64,000 bases of DNA from Proteus terrae subsp. cibarius (GTDB taxonomy: Bacteria > Pseudomonadota > Gammaproteobacteria > Enterobacterales > Enterobacteriaceae). Below the pieces are notes generated by a model. It did no database searches. It was not told the origin of the DNA and was given only the letters and a program-made list of their open reading frames with translations. Each line of letters begins with the position of its first letter. The stretch's first letter is position 1. This document shows positions 46,460-55,482 of this stretch, piece after piece. The DNA lies in the NCBI RefSeq assembly GCF_011045835.1, contig NZ_CP047349.1:3286001-3350000 (forward strand), in the 5' to 3' direction. Position numbers and translations under genes: made by a program.

Positions 46460-48478
46460 TCACGACGCCTCAGAGAGAGGTATTTGCAATTCATCCACAA
46501 GGGTTTGCTTAGATTTATACTCTAGCTCGCTTCTCTTTATTTTTAGCTTTTGTAATAAAGCACTATGAGTCACCTCGAAATCATTAAAAATTGTAGACCA
46601 ACTTTTAACGTATACTCGAATTCTTTCATCCGCCCCGGAAACAAGGCCCGCGCCGCCCTTACCAGCAAGGTCTTTCAACCGCCTTGTAATTTGAGTATCA
46701 TTCTGGGAGATTTTAGTTCCAACAAGAACAACATCAAATCTCATTCTCTCATCATTAAAGGCAGGATGCTTATCAAGTACCTCAGCATAACGTTCAGCTT
46801 GAGCTAAATGTTTCTTATTCAATGCTACACTTGGTCTTTTTATTTCAATGATCGTACATTTAATAAATTCTTCTTGTGTAGAATGATCAATTGTGACCAT
46901 TTTGCGTGCAAGAAACAAATCTACTTGGCCTTTTGCCCCCTCTATGGTAGCGCCTTCAATAAGATCACTGGTACTGATATCGTCCCCATCCAATATTTCA
47001 ATATCTGAATTCCGAAGATTTCTAGCTGTATTAGAAAAGTCATCCTCTTCGGCACCTATAGTTGTGTACTGAGGGCCAAACAACCATGTATTAGCCTCAA
47101 TAATACCTTGTAAGTCTGGTGTTTCTAGAACTTCTTTAGCGTGCTCTTTAAAAAGGTACTTCATTTTCTGTACGACTAGATCTCGCTTATGAATGTGTCC
47201 AATCGTGCTAATTATATAATCAAGTTTAGATTTACTTATTTGAGATGCAAATTCATCCATTTGCTCCTTATTTAAGTCTAAAACGCCTTCCAATATATCT
47301 ATCAAACTATCATTTTCACTTGATGTAGATAGCCTATCAAGCAAACCGATTATAATTTTTGTTTGCTTAGCCTTTAGCCCATTAAAAGCTGCTGGATCAG
47401 CAACGCAGATACTAGTTACTAATTTCTTCGTATGTGCAATTCTAAAGGAACGATCTTCGTCAGACTCCCAATTGTAAACAGGAAAATATCCTTTTTCTTC
47501 GAAAGAATCGACAAGCTGAACAGCTCTTTCTCTAAGGAACCCCTGATAAATCTCGGCTGTTTTGTTGCGCAGTTCTTTTAGCAGCATAGCTAAAACTTTA
47601 TTCCCATCACTCTTTTCACTAATGAAGAGATCAGCATTTGGAGATGAGGTATCTTGAAAATTATCGAACCACTCAGATTGTATATATCCACTTATGAAAA
47701 AATTGTTTTTGTAGTTAAAACCAGTCAGATTTCTATACTTCTGATGTTCTTTTGAATCTCTAAAATAATTGTATGACTTTTCACCAGATGGTTTTTTTAT
47801 CCACTGAATGATACTTGAACTAAATATATTTCCATCAACATCTATAAGCTCTTGAAACAACCTATGTTGGGGAGGCGTCACTCGGACTCTATTAACTGAT
47901 ATTTTAAGGTTAGAAAAAACTATTAGCTTCCAACCAAATTCATTTGAAAGCTCCTCCATGATATTTTCAATATTAGGGATTTTTTGAGATTTTTCACTCG
48001 TAATGCCCGTAAGAAATACTGATGTCCCACTTCCATTTGAAAGAATACTACTATGCTGTTCTTTATCGTCGATCAACTCAACTTTGTACGTTTTAATACG
48101 AGACGAGTCTATGGTAATACGTGCATTCTCAGATTGTCTTCTCGTAAGCCAGGTTGCTGTTGCAGCATATTTATGAAATGAATACCGCCCTCTGCCTTGA
48201 CTGCCTTTTTGGGTAACCTGTTTTTTGGATGAGTCATCCCAATTATCAAAATTTCGGTCTAGGTTATGAAAGTCAATTCCTTCACCATTATCATGGATCT
48301 CTATTGACTCCACCCCGCCGAGATCACAGGTGTTAATAATGACATCAATATCTGATGCACCAGCATCCAAACCGTTCCAGATATATTCACTCAACATCTT
48401 CCAAGCGGGAATTGAGCCGAAACGTTTTTTTATCGACGCATTTGTAATACCTGTTGTCCGTTCTTGAGGAGTCGTCAC
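46460..48478 (-). CDS. GHKL-type ATPase fused to a Shedu/DUF4263-like nuclease region
   Basis: 672 aa. N-terminal Bergerat fold: E31 and N35 of the N-box (EYIWNGLDAG), DNGEGI at 63-68, and the glycine-rich GSQGRGRYS near 95. C-terminal region from about 450: IIEANTWLFGPQY, then GQVDLFLARK and CTIIEIKRPSV, the D ... ExK core order of Shedu SduA (DUF4263, PD-(D/E)xK) proteins. The middle is unrecognised. ATP-driven conformational change coupled to cutting is inference. Sits between int and xis, where SXT has no such gene. Confidence 0.7.
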   Translation of the reverse strand: MTTPQERTTGITNASIKKRFGSIPAWKMLSEYIWNGLDAGASDIDVIINTCDLGGVESIEIHDNGEGIDFHNLDRNFDNWDDSSKKQVTQKGSQGRGRYSFHKYAATATWLTRRQSENARITIDSSRIKTYKVELIDDKEQHSSILSNGSGTSVFLTGITSEKSQKIPNIENIMEELSNEFGWKLIVFSNLKISVNRVRVTPPQHRLFQELIDVDGNIFSSSIIQWIKKPSGEKSYNYFRDSKEHQKYRNLTGFNYKNNFFISGYIQSEWFDNFQDTSSPNADLFISEKSDGNKVLAMLLKELRNKTAEIYQGFLRERAVQLVDSFEEKGYFPVYNWESDEDRSFRIAHTKKLVTSICVADPAAFNGLKAKQTKIIIGLLDRLSTSSENDSLIDILEGVLDLNKEQMDEFASQISKSKLDYIISTIGHIHKRDLVVQKMKYLFKEHAKEVLETPDLQGIIEANTWLFGPQYTTIGAEEDDFSNTARNLRNSDIEILDGDDISTSDLIEGATIEGAKGQVDLFLARKMVTIDHSTQEEFIKCTIIEIKRPSVALNKKHLAQAERYAEVLDKHPAFNDERMRFDVVLVGTKISQNDTQITRRLKDLAGKGGAGLVSGADERIRVYVKSWSTIFNDFEVTHSALLQKLKIKRSELEYKSKQTLVDELQIPLSEAS

Positions 48479-48623
48479 TTACCTATCCATCCAATCAATA
48501 AAAAATCCATGCTGCTATCTTAGCCTAAGTTGGTGTACATATTAACTATATTGTTGGCACAAGCCGGCGTTTCAAAGCGTTAGTCCAAGCTCCAACAGAA
48601 AAACTAAGCTACGCTATCTATTC

Positions 48624-48812
48624 CTAATTCTTCTCATACTCCTCCAAGTCTTCAATGTGCCACAGCTTGTTTCGTGTATTTCGGTTGATACGAGGTTGCG
48701 GCAAGCTGCCATCTTTTATTCTTCGCCAGAGCGTCGTATAGCTAATGTGGTAACGAGCCATAACTTCGTAAGACGTTAGAAAAGGGGTTACTTGGTGCGC
48801 TACTGCTGTCAT
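48624..48812 (-). CDS. xis: Xis/AlpA-like recombination directionality factor
   Basis: 62 aa from the ATG at 48812, which has AGGAG 8 nt upstream. Winged-helix AlpA type with FLTSYEVMARYHISYTTLWR. Convergent with int but separated by the inserted ATPase gene. In SXT, xis favours excision. Rest of the ICE end lies to the right. Confidence 0.8.
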   Translation of the reverse strand: MTAVAHQVTPFLTSYEVMARYHISYTTLWRRIKDGSLPQPRINRNTRNKLWHIEDLEEYEKN

Positions 48813-49271
48813 CTGCATTCTCCTGAAAATCAATGTAAAGCTATCATCGCCTGATTCATCACTTGTTGATGGTCAGAAAGATGCATGATTTGTTCAGAAG
48901 ATCAGGCCCATACAAATGAACTTTTAGGACAGCAAGAAAGCAACCGGTAACCAACTCAACCGGCAAACAATTAGAGATAATCGCGAACGTCTTACCATCA
49001 TTTCTCGATTTTTGGCATAAAAAATATAGGCAAGTTTTGGCTAAAACCCAGTAGGAACAAGGCCTACAGCTAGGTTTGTGTCATGGAATTTGGCTAAAAA
49101 CGGTAAATATGGCGATTTGTACTCAAGTTTGTACACATTTTCCGAGGTTACGCTTGAACATCATTGAAAAGCAAAGAAACGAGAAAAAGACAAAAAGCCT
49201 TTAAATTCAGTACGTAGAGATGTGATTGTGGTGTGCAATGAAAGGTGGTTTTAAGCGTTGAAAGGCTGGGC
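48813..49271. other. ICE end region between xis and attL
   Basis: No gene. Must contain int arm-type binding sites near attL. Several short repeats are present but none is clear enough to assign. Confidence 0.5.
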
Positions 49272-49343
49272 GGCATCAGGGTGGGAAATTATGGCAAAAG
49301 TTCTACGACGAGCAACTTCTTGCTGAAAAATAGGATTAGACAT
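49251..49343 (-). pseudogene. prfC: prfC 5' remnant (peptide chain release factor 3)
   Basis: From the ATG at 49343 the frame reads MSNPIFQQEVARRRTFAIIS then HPDA, matching the RF3 N-terminus to its 24th residue. It then diverges (AQPFNA, stop at 49251) where RF3 would continue with GKTT. The ICE supplies a new 5' end for prfC at its other end, beyond the window. Expression of this 30-aa remnant is unlikely to matter. Confidence 0.95.
49272..49293. other. attL: attL junction of the ICE in prfC
   Basis: The sequence encoding AIISHPDA (minus strand GCCATAATTTCCCACCCTGA) is the conserved target region of SXT-type ICEs near the prfC start. Right of it lies host DNA with the prfC start codon; left of it the prfC frame ends in foreign residues. 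The crossover lies within this block. Confidence 0.9.
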
Positions 49344-49964
49344 CAATGGTGATCTTCTAGTTGATAGACGAGAGAATGTAAGGCACTGATATATCGCTAT
49401 AAGTAATAATTAAAGTGACTATAAAGACATTCAACCCGTAAGTTAATCTTAATTGGCGCTTATTTTCGCCTATCTTGTCTGTATAAACAATCAATGGTTA
49501 CTATTTTATCTGCTTGAGGGAGTGATGCCTAGTGTTTGAAAAAATTAATCGTGCCTATTGCTTTATAGGGTAACGCTGTTTTCATTGATACTCTCAAAAT
49601 ACTTATTTTACTAAAATTTCTACAAACTGACTTTATGAGTTACTAATAAAGCCCTGAATTAGCCTATTTATTTTCGGTTAAAATCGGGATTGAATATAAG
49701 TTCCTAAATAAATACACCTTCATTTAGATTTAATTTTGTCTATATTTAGAGACTAATCACTTTATTTAAAACAAAAATAAATACTCAATTTACTTATTTT
49801 AAATGCCATTCACCTTTTTAACACTGTTATAATCACCTAACGTTTTAAAATTAAACAATGACAAAAGTGAAATTAACTTGATAAATTTATATTAAGTGAA
49901 AATAAAGATAAATTTTAAATACAATTAATAAAAAATAAAATTTTCACACTTCAAATAAAATAAA
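49344..49964. other. Intergenic region upstream of prfC
   Basis: AT-rich host DNA of ~620 bases between prfC and rimI, no gene of note. It carries the prfC promoter, now driving only the remnant. No yjjG gene, present at this place in E. coli, is seen. Confidence 0.55.
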
Positions 49965-49988
49965 AAAACGCCTAATAGAAGGCGTTTT
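49965..49988 (-). terminator. rimI terminator
   Basis: AAAACGCCT and its complement AGGCGTTTT with 6-nt loop, 26 nt past the rimI stop. On the minus strand TTTT and AT-rich DNA follow; it can work in both directions. Confidence 0.85.
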
Positions 49989-50013
49989 AAATTTAACTTA
50001 AATAAAGATTTAA

Positions 50014-50460
50014 TTAGAAAGAAATAGGATAAGCCATGATAATCGCATCTTCATTGCCTGTCTTTGTTGGGTAATAGTTTTTGCGTTTTGAAACGAAATT
50101 AAATCCTATAGATTCATAGAGATTGAACGCTTTTTCATTAGATTCCCGCACCTCTAACCACAGGGTAGTAATATTTTTTTTCTCAAGCGTTTCAATCAGT
50201 TCTAATAAAAGTTCTTTACCGTAACCTTTCCCCTGATAATCAGGATGGATTGCGATATTAAAAAGTGTTGCCTCATCTAATATTAATTGCGTAATTGCGA
50301 AACCTACAATAATATTATCAATGCAAATTTTCAGATTAAAATAATGACTTCCTTGGTTACTATAAAATGTTTCTTCACTCCAAGGGAATGAATGACTTAA
50401 TTTTTCAATTTGCCATGCTAAAGGTAAATCAGCAGGGTTTAAGAGTGAAATGGTCTTCAT
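50014..50460 (-). CDS. rimI: RimI, ribosomal protein S18 N-alpha-acetyltransferase
   Basis: 148 aa from the ATG at 50460 (MKTISLLNPADLPLAW), which fits known RimI starts; a longer frame to 50505 is improbable. GNAT acetyl-CoA motif HPDYQGKGYGKELL and the conserved C-terminal NYYPT block. Acetylates the S18 N-terminus. Its start overlaps the end of holD by 32 nt. Confidence 0.93.
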   Translation of the reverse strand: MKTISLLNPADLPLAWQIEKLSHSFPWSEETFYSNQGSHYFNLKICIDNIIVGFAITQLILDEATLFNIAIHPDYQGKGYGKELLLELIETLEKKNITTLWLEVRESNEKAFNLYESIGFNFVSKRKNYYPTKTGNEDAIIMAYPISF

Positions 50461-50839
50461 ATTGATAGATTTGTTTCCAAAGATCGCGTTTTGCATCAGC
50501 ATCAAAATATAACTGATGTAATGAAGGGCTTCTCAGAGAAGTATATTCAGAGGGAAGTATGAGATCAGTGCCTAATAACCAGCAGGGAAGATCAAATGAT
50601 TCTGTGAGCATGCTCACATCATCTGTTGTAATACAATAGATTTCGTTTTTATCTATCCCCATGGCGCTAAAAATATCAGAGAAAAGCCCGTTATTTAGAT
50701 CAACGGTATCATCAGTAATGATAAGTAAACGTGTTGTATCCGGAAATTGAACAGAATGCTCGCCTTTTAACACAGCAGGCTTATGAAGTACCCACTGACG
50801 AATTCCAAGTTGGGATAACATTCTGTCTTTACGGCTCAT
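50429..50839 (-). CDS. holD: HolD, DNA polymerase III psi subunit
   Basis: 136 aa. N-terminal LSQLGIRQWVLHKPAVLKGE matches the conserved psi segment that contacts chi and the clamp loader. SLHQLYFDADAKRDLWKQI near the C-terminus also fits. Forms the holD-rimI operon, a usual neighbour of prfC. Confidence 0.9.
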   Translation of the reverse strand: MSRKDRMLSQLGIRQWVLHKPAVLKGEHSVQFPDTTRLLIITDDTVDLNNGLFSDIFSAMGIDKNEIYCITTDDVSMLTESFDLPCWLLGTDLILPSEYTSLRSPSLHQLYFDADAKRDLWKQIYQYEDHFTLKPC

Positions 50840-50968
50840 TATGCTTACCTATCAAGTGTAGAACAACGGTACATAGTATCAGAGGGCATAAACTACGCCA
50901 ATAAATAGCGTCGGTTTCTTTATATCTGATATCATGCGTCTCATGTTTTTTAAGGAGTAATAATCATA

Positions 50969-51985
50969 ATGTCCTCACTGTCCCCTGCTAGCGAAGTTAT
51001 TCTTCGTCACCTAGATCATTTCGCAGACAGGCATGTACTTATTGCAGGTGATCTCCAAGATACTTTCGCAGCACAGATCCAGGCAAAAAGTGTCAGAGCA
51101 TATACCAACCAATATCACCAGTGGCTACCATTACTAAAATCAATGGGTGATAACGCACTCTTTGGTTTAGTTGCAGATCAGTCCTTTGTGAAATATTGCA
51201 ATACCTTGATCTACTTTTGGCCTAAAAATAAAAACGAAGCCACTTTCCAACTGCGTAGCCTTTGCTCTAACTTACAAGTGGGTACTGAAATCTTTATCGT
51301 CGGTGAAAACCGTAGCGGTGTTAAAAGTGCCACTGAATTAATGAACGGTATCGCTAAACTTAAAAAAATAGATTCAGCACGCCGTTGTAGCTTATTTTTT
51401 GGTACTCAAACATATCAAACACTGTTTGACCGTAATAACTGGTGGCAAACTTATCGCCATGATGATCTCACTGTAATGGCATTGCCGGGTGTCTTTAGCC
51501 AAAACGCATTAGATGAGGGTAGCCGTTTATTACTTTCAACTTTTGATGATGCAATGGTTGGCGATTTACTGGATATGGCATGTGGCTGTGGTGTACTCGC
51601 CACTGTACTTGGTAAGAAAAACCCAATGTTGAAACTGACACTATGTGATGTGAATGCGGCGGCAATTTCTTCTAGTATCGCCACCTTAAACGTGAATGAA
51701 TTAGAAGGTCGAGTAATTGCAAGTAATGTCTATTCAGCGGTCGAAGAAACTTATGATTGGATAATCTCAAACCCGCCTTTCCATGATGGTTTAGGCACAA
51801 GCTATACCGCTGCTGAAGATATTATTCGCCTTGCTCCAAATTATCTGAAAAGAGGCGGTAAATTGCGCATTGTAGCGAATTCATTTATCCCTTATCCAGA
51901 TATTTTGGATCACGTATTTGGCTCTCACGAAGTACTTGCATCAACAGGTAAATTTAAAGTTTACCAAGCAACCAAGAAAGACTAA
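50969..51985 (+). CDS. rsmC: RsmC, 16S rRNA m2G1207 methyltransferase
   Basis: 338 aa. Class I methyltransferase with DMACGCGVLAT (SAM motif) near 202 and ISNPPFHDG (NPPF motif) near 268. N-terminal half is the duplicated fold found in RsmC. Divergent from holD. AAGGAG precedes the ATG. Confidence 0.93.
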   Translation: MSSLSPASEVILRHLDHFADRHVLIAGDLQDTFAAQIQAKSVRAYTNQYHQWLPLLKSMGDNALFGLVADQSFVKYCNTLIYFWPKNKNEATFQLRSLCSNLQVGTEIFIVGENRSGVKSATELMNGIAKLKKIDSARRCSLFFGTQTYQTLFDRNNWWQTYRHDDLTVMALPGVFSQNALDEGSRLLLSTFDDAMVGDLLDMACGCGVLATVLGKKNPMLKLTLCDVNAAAISSSIATLNVNELEGRVIASNVYSAVEETYDWIISNPPFHDGLGTSYTAAEDIIRLAPNYLKRGGKLRIVANSFIPYPDILDHVFGSHEVLASTGKFKVYQATKKD

Positions 51986-51990
51986 TCACA

Positions 51991-52020
51991 AGCCCTGTTA
52001 TCTCAAACAGGGCTTTATTT
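51991..52020 (+). terminator. rsmC terminator
   Basis: AGCCCTGTT / AACAGGGCT with a 6-nt loop, followed by TTATTTTT, 6 nt after the rsmC stop. Confidence 0.9.
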
Positions 52021-52094
52021 TTGGGGCTGATTTTAAGTGATAACTCAAGGTGTTTTATTTTTCATCACCAAGATAATTTATTGATAAAAAATAA

Positions 52095-52122
52095 TTGACG
52101 CCAAAAATAAAAGGCATAAAAT
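52095..52122 (+). promoter_or_regulatory. Promoter of the tRNA-Leu pair
   Basis: TTGACG (52095-52100), 16-nt spacer, TAAAAT (52117-52122), then a GC-containing start region 18 nt before the first tRNA. Confidence 0.65.
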
Positions 52123-52139
52123 TCGCTTCCTGTCTGAAT

Positions 52140-52226
52140 GCGAGAGTGGCGGAATTGGTAGACGCGCTAGCTTCAGGTGTTAGTGTCCTTACGGACGTGG
52201 GGGTTCAAGTCCCCCTTTTCGCACCA
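52140..52226 (+). tRNA. leuX-like tRNA-Leu: tRNA-Leu(CAG), first copy
   Basis: 87 nt with acceptor GCGAGAG, D-arm GGCGGAATTGGTAGACGC, anticodon loop CTTCAGGT (anticodon CAG), long variable arm, T-arm GGTTCAAGTCC, encoded CCA. Decodes CUG. Confidence 0.95.
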
Positions 52227-52264
52227 AACAGACAATATCCAGAGTAAAATTATTGAGTAAGACT

Positions 52265-52351
52265 GCGAGGATGGCGGAATTGGTAGACGCGCTAGCTTCA
52301 GGTGTTAGTGTTCTTACGGACGTGGGGGTTCAAGTCCCCCTCTTCGCACCA
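52265..52351 (+). tRNA. tRNA-Leu: tRNA-Leu(CAG), second copy
   Basis: 87 nt, nearly identical to the first copy; differences lie mainly in the acceptor stem (GCGAGGA) and one base in the variable arm. Encoded CCA. Same anticodon. Tandem, 38 nt apart, one transcript. Confidence 0.95.
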
Positions 52352-52407
52352 CTCAATAACCTTTTTTTCTTGTGATAACTCCCCTCCAATCACTCAGCGA
52401 ATATTCT

Positions 52408-52671
52408 CTATCCATAATATGCGACTAAAAGTGTCATCAAACTGTAGGTTAATACAACACCTGCGGGTATCATCACCCACATCTGTAATTTTTTATGGAA
52501 CAGCATCAAGGTGGATAACAGCATTGAAACCACTAAAATCAGCGTAAAGGCTGATGTTCCTGCAATATAATGCGTGATCACTGTTAGCAAAGAAGAAACC
52601 GCCAACATTTCCCATAAATTTATACGAGATGTCCAAGATGTCACTGGAGGTATACGTGTTGGTTTAGCCAT
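52408..52671 (-). CDS. yjjZ: DUF1435 membrane protein, YjjZ-like
   Basis: 87 aa with two or three membrane segments (about 20-37, 40-58, 65-85). The gene neighbours rsmC as yjjZ does in E. coli, and a Fur box lies upstream. E. coli yjjZ is Fur-regulated, which agrees. Function unknown. Confidence 0.75.
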   Translation of the reverse strand: MAKPTRIPPVTSWTSRINLWEMLAVSSLLTVITHYIAGTSAFTLILVVSMLLSTLMLFHKKLQMWVMIPAGVVLTYSLMTLLVAYYG

Positions 52672-52685
52672 AATAACACACCATT

Positions 52686-52708
52686 AATGATAATGATTTT
52701 CATTATTA
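52686..52708 (-). promoter_or_regulatory. Fur box upstream of yjjZ-like gene
   Basis: GATAATGATTTTCATTATTA closely matches GATAATGATAATCATTATC. It lies 17 nt before the start, so the gene is expected to be repressed by iron. Confidence 0.78.
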
Positions 52709-52800
52709 TATATAACACTTATACCAAATCAACTTATATAAAGAAAAAAACTTATTTGATATCCTTATTTTTTAAAGGGTTATGTGTATCTTTTAGAATA

Positions 52801-52840
52801 ATAAATAAAAAACGTCTTACCATTTTCACGATAAGACGTT
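52801..52840 (-). terminator. Terminator after the GNAT gene
   Basis: AACGTCTTA (52811-52819) and TAAGACGTT (52832-52840); on the minus strand TTTTTTATTT follows. 38 nt past the GNAT stop. Confidence 0.85.
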
Positions 52841-52878
52841 CAATTTTATTATGTTGTTATAGTGGTCAATAAACGAAA

Positions 52879-53427
52879 CTAAGCGTTATTTAGATTGATA
52901 AAATGAAAGACTAAATGAATATCTTCAGGCTCTCTTTCATAAAGCTCAGGATCAGGAGTATCAACTAAACGACACCCTAAATGCTGATAAAAATTCACAC
53001 TATTTTCAGAAGGTGTTGATGATATATATAATCCATCCGCCCCTCTTTTCTTCGCATATTCCACACAATAATCAAATAATATTCGTGCTAAACCTTGCCC
53101 ACGTTGCTGGTGGCTAACATGTAAAAAAGAGAGTTGCAGTAAGGTACCATTTTGACCACGTTTTTGCGGATCAACACTCGCAGCTGCAATCAATTGACCT
53201 TGTTTAAAAACACCCCAGAAAGGTGCTCCTCGGTCAAAACTTTCGAGTAAAACAGGAGTGTAATGCTCTGCTTCACCTTCTGGCCAACCTTTCATATCAA
53301 AACGTTGCTCTGATAAAAGTAACTTTCCTTCTTTTAATACATACAGCTTTTCAATAAGCTCAGTTCTATCAATTTCCCATACTTGTGGAATTTCATTCCT
53401 TGTTAATTGACGAATATTGTTTTTCAT
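52879..53427 (-). CDS. GNAT-family acetyltransferase
   Basis: 182 aa. Acetyl-CoA motif QRGQGLARILFDY and later NSVNFYQHLGCRLV are standard GNAT features. Substrate unknown. 2 nt after the yjbB-like gene, so co-transcribed. Confidence 0.88.
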   Translation of the reverse strand: MKNNIRQLTRNEIPQVWEIDRTELIEKLYVLKEGKLLLSEQRFDMKGWPEGEAEHYTPVLLESFDRGAPFWGVFKQGQLIAAASVDPQKRGQNGTLLQLSFLHVSHQQRGQGLARILFDYCVEYAKKRGADGLYISSTPSENSVNFYQHLGCRLVDTPDPELYEREPEDIHLVFHFINLNNA

Positions 53428-53429
53428 TA

Positions 53430-55061
53430 TTAAAGATTAACCTGTTCTGATGATGCTTCACTTCGTTCTAATGCGTGGTAAGCCACGGCACAGAATAAGG
53501 AATTCAACCGTTTCATATCACCGAGCAAACTGGTATGCAGAGAACTAGTTTCAATACTTTGCATATTATGCAAATGAAGACGTTCTACATGAGCAAACGA
53601 GTAACGCTGGTTGAGTAAACGGAAACGATGTTTTGCTCGACGTAATTTACGAGCATGTTCCATGTTGCCGGAAACAAATACCGACATCGCCAGATTCAGA
53701 TTACTTTGCAGACGCTCAAGGAGTGTCTGTAATTCACGACGCCCTTCCTCCGATAAAAATAAGTGATGATTTAGACCTTTACTCACCACTTCAGATGACA
53801 TACGCGCTATGATAGCGGATGATTGCTGTAAATTCATCGCTGTATCAATAATTTCAGCCCAACGTCGAGAGTCTTCAGTTCCTAGATCATGCTGTTGAAT
53901 TTGTGCCATATACAATTTTATGCTGCTATGGAGTAATTCGACCTCTTCTTCTAACTGGCTAATTTCCCTTTTTTGCTGACGATCACCTTCCATTAATGCA
54001 GTAAAACGTTGCAACATTTGTTCGACAACATCACCTAATCGTAGGGATTCTCTAACCGCATTAGCGATAGCTAAAGAAGGTGTATCAATAGCTGATTGAT
54101 CCAAATAACGAGGTGCCACTTCAGATCCTGTAGCAGGCAATTCTGGGATCAGTCGCTGACATAATTTTGCCATTATGCCGACAAAAGGGATCATCATTAC
54201 ACAGCGTGCAAGATTATAAATAACATGAAAATAGATAACGACTTCAGCCGGTGAAAATCCATATTGCTGAATTTTATTTGCAATGATGGTTATCCAAGGT
54301 AAAACCAATAGCGCACCAATCAATTTAAAAAATAGACTTCCTAGTACTACTTGGCGTGAAACAACATTCTGCCCTCGGCTACTCATTAACGCCAACAAAC
54401 CACTACCAATATTAGAACCAATCACAATGCATAAACTGATGTATAAAGGCATTAGCCCAGTTGCACTTAATGTCGCTGTTAATAACACAGCAGCCAGACT
54501 TGAATAACTCACCATAGCAAACAAAGCGCCCACTAAGAGAGCTAAAACAGTGTCTCCACTTAATGATGTGAAGATAGCTTGTACCGCACTGGCATGGGTA
54601 ATTGGTTCTGCGGAAGTGACTATCAGCTGTAAGGCTAAAATAATTAAACCAAGACCAATTCCTACACGCCCTAATTGCCCGACCCGCTCTTTTTTACGGC
54701 TTAGAAAAGTGATCACCCCGACAAGAATAAGTAGTGGAGATAACCAAGAGAGATCAAAGGTTAGCACTCGCGCCATCAGTGCAGTACCCACATCTGCACC
54801 TAACATAATAACCAGTGCCGGTGTAATCGAAATCAGCCCTTGCGTCACAAAAGAGATAACCAAAAGTGCCGTCGCATTACTGCTTTGGACTAATGCCGTT
54901 ACCCCAACACCCGCAAGGAAAGCATTGGATTTCTTATTAATACTTTTACCTAAAATTCGGCGTAAATCAGAACCAAAGACGCGCATAATGCCTGTACGAA
55001 CAATATGTGTTCCCCAGACAAGAAGTGCGACTGATGAGAGTAAATGAAGCAGTGTCAGCAT
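53430..55061 (-). CDS. yjbB: Na/phosphate cotransporter family protein, YjbB-like
   Basis: 543 aa, the E. coli YjbB length. About nine membrane segments in the first 300 residues, with two inverted-repeat QSSNATALL and SYSSLAAVLL blocks typical of NptA/Na_Pi proteins, then a C-terminal PhoU-like helical region. Likely moves phosphate out or in. Neighbour of phoA. The name is by length and layout. Confidence 0.82.
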   Translation of the reverse strand: MLTLLHLLSSVALLVWGTHIVRTGIMRVFGSDLRRILGKSINKKSNAFLAGVGVTALVQSSNATALLVISFVTQGLISITPALVIMLGADVGTALMARVLTFDLSWLSPLLILVGVITFLSRKKERVGQLGRVGIGLGLIILALQLIVTSAEPITHASAVQAIFTSLSGDTVLALLVGALFAMVSYSSLAAVLLTATLSATGLMPLYISLCIVIGSNIGSGLLALMSSRGQNVVSRQVVLGSLFFKLIGALLVLPWITIIANKIQQYGFSPAEVVIYFHVIYNLARCVMMIPFVGIMAKLCQRLIPELPATGSEVAPRYLDQSAIDTPSLAIANAVRESLRLGDVVEQMLQRFTALMEGDRQQKREISQLEEEVELLHSSIKLYMAQIQQHDLGTEDSRRWAEIIDTAMNLQQSSAIIARMSSEVVSKGLNHHLFLSEEGRRELQTLLERLQSNLNLAMSVFVSGNMEHARKLRRAKHRFRLLNQRYSFAHVERLHLHNMQSIETSSLHTSLLGDMKRLNSLFCAVAYHALERSEASSEQVNL

Positions 55062-55482
55062 AGAAATAATAACCTTATTTTTATCGTTGTTTGTTTGACT
55101 CTGTTCTCCTTCAATCTCATAAAAAAGAGAAAGACCACGAGCAGATAATCTATCTGAGAAAAATTTTTACGGGTAATGCCTTAAATAACGTAGAGTGTTA
55201 TTTGACAAAAAGATATTGCAACTTAAGTGCAATAATCAATGGAGAAGTTGAGAATATTACATAGATTAGTTTGTAAGTTCTGTTAATTATAACAGAGAAT
55301 GTGTAACTTTCAAAATCAGCCTGTAAATAACCTATTGATTTATTATCATTTTATTTTAAATAGACTAAATTATTAATAAAAAAACGCGACCAGAGGGTAT
55401 CTCTCTAAGTCGCGCGAAAATACAACAATTTAGTAAGGCAATTCGACTACAAGTTCAGACAGACTATAAATTCAGCTTAAAT
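55062..55482. other. Intergenic region with phoA terminator
   Basis: About 420 bases without a gene. Holds the yjbB-like promoter and the phoA terminator at 55376-55414. AT-rich. Confidence 0.7.
55376..55414 (-). terminator. phoA terminator
   Basis: CGCGAC (55385-55390) pairs with GTCGCG (55409-55414) with further pairing inside (AGAGGG/CTCTCT), and the minus strand continues into TTTTTTT. 68 nt past the phoA stop. Confidence 0.8.

Noticed and set aside
49344-49964. Missing yjjG gene as a deletion by the ICE
   Set aside because: The ICE junction leaves the whole prfC to rimI interval intact, so absence of yjjG is most simply a trait of the host lineage.
52140-52351. tRNA-Leu genes as an ICE attachment site
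   Set aside because: The ICE end lies in prfC at about 49,272, and no direct repeat of a tRNA 3' end is seen in the window.
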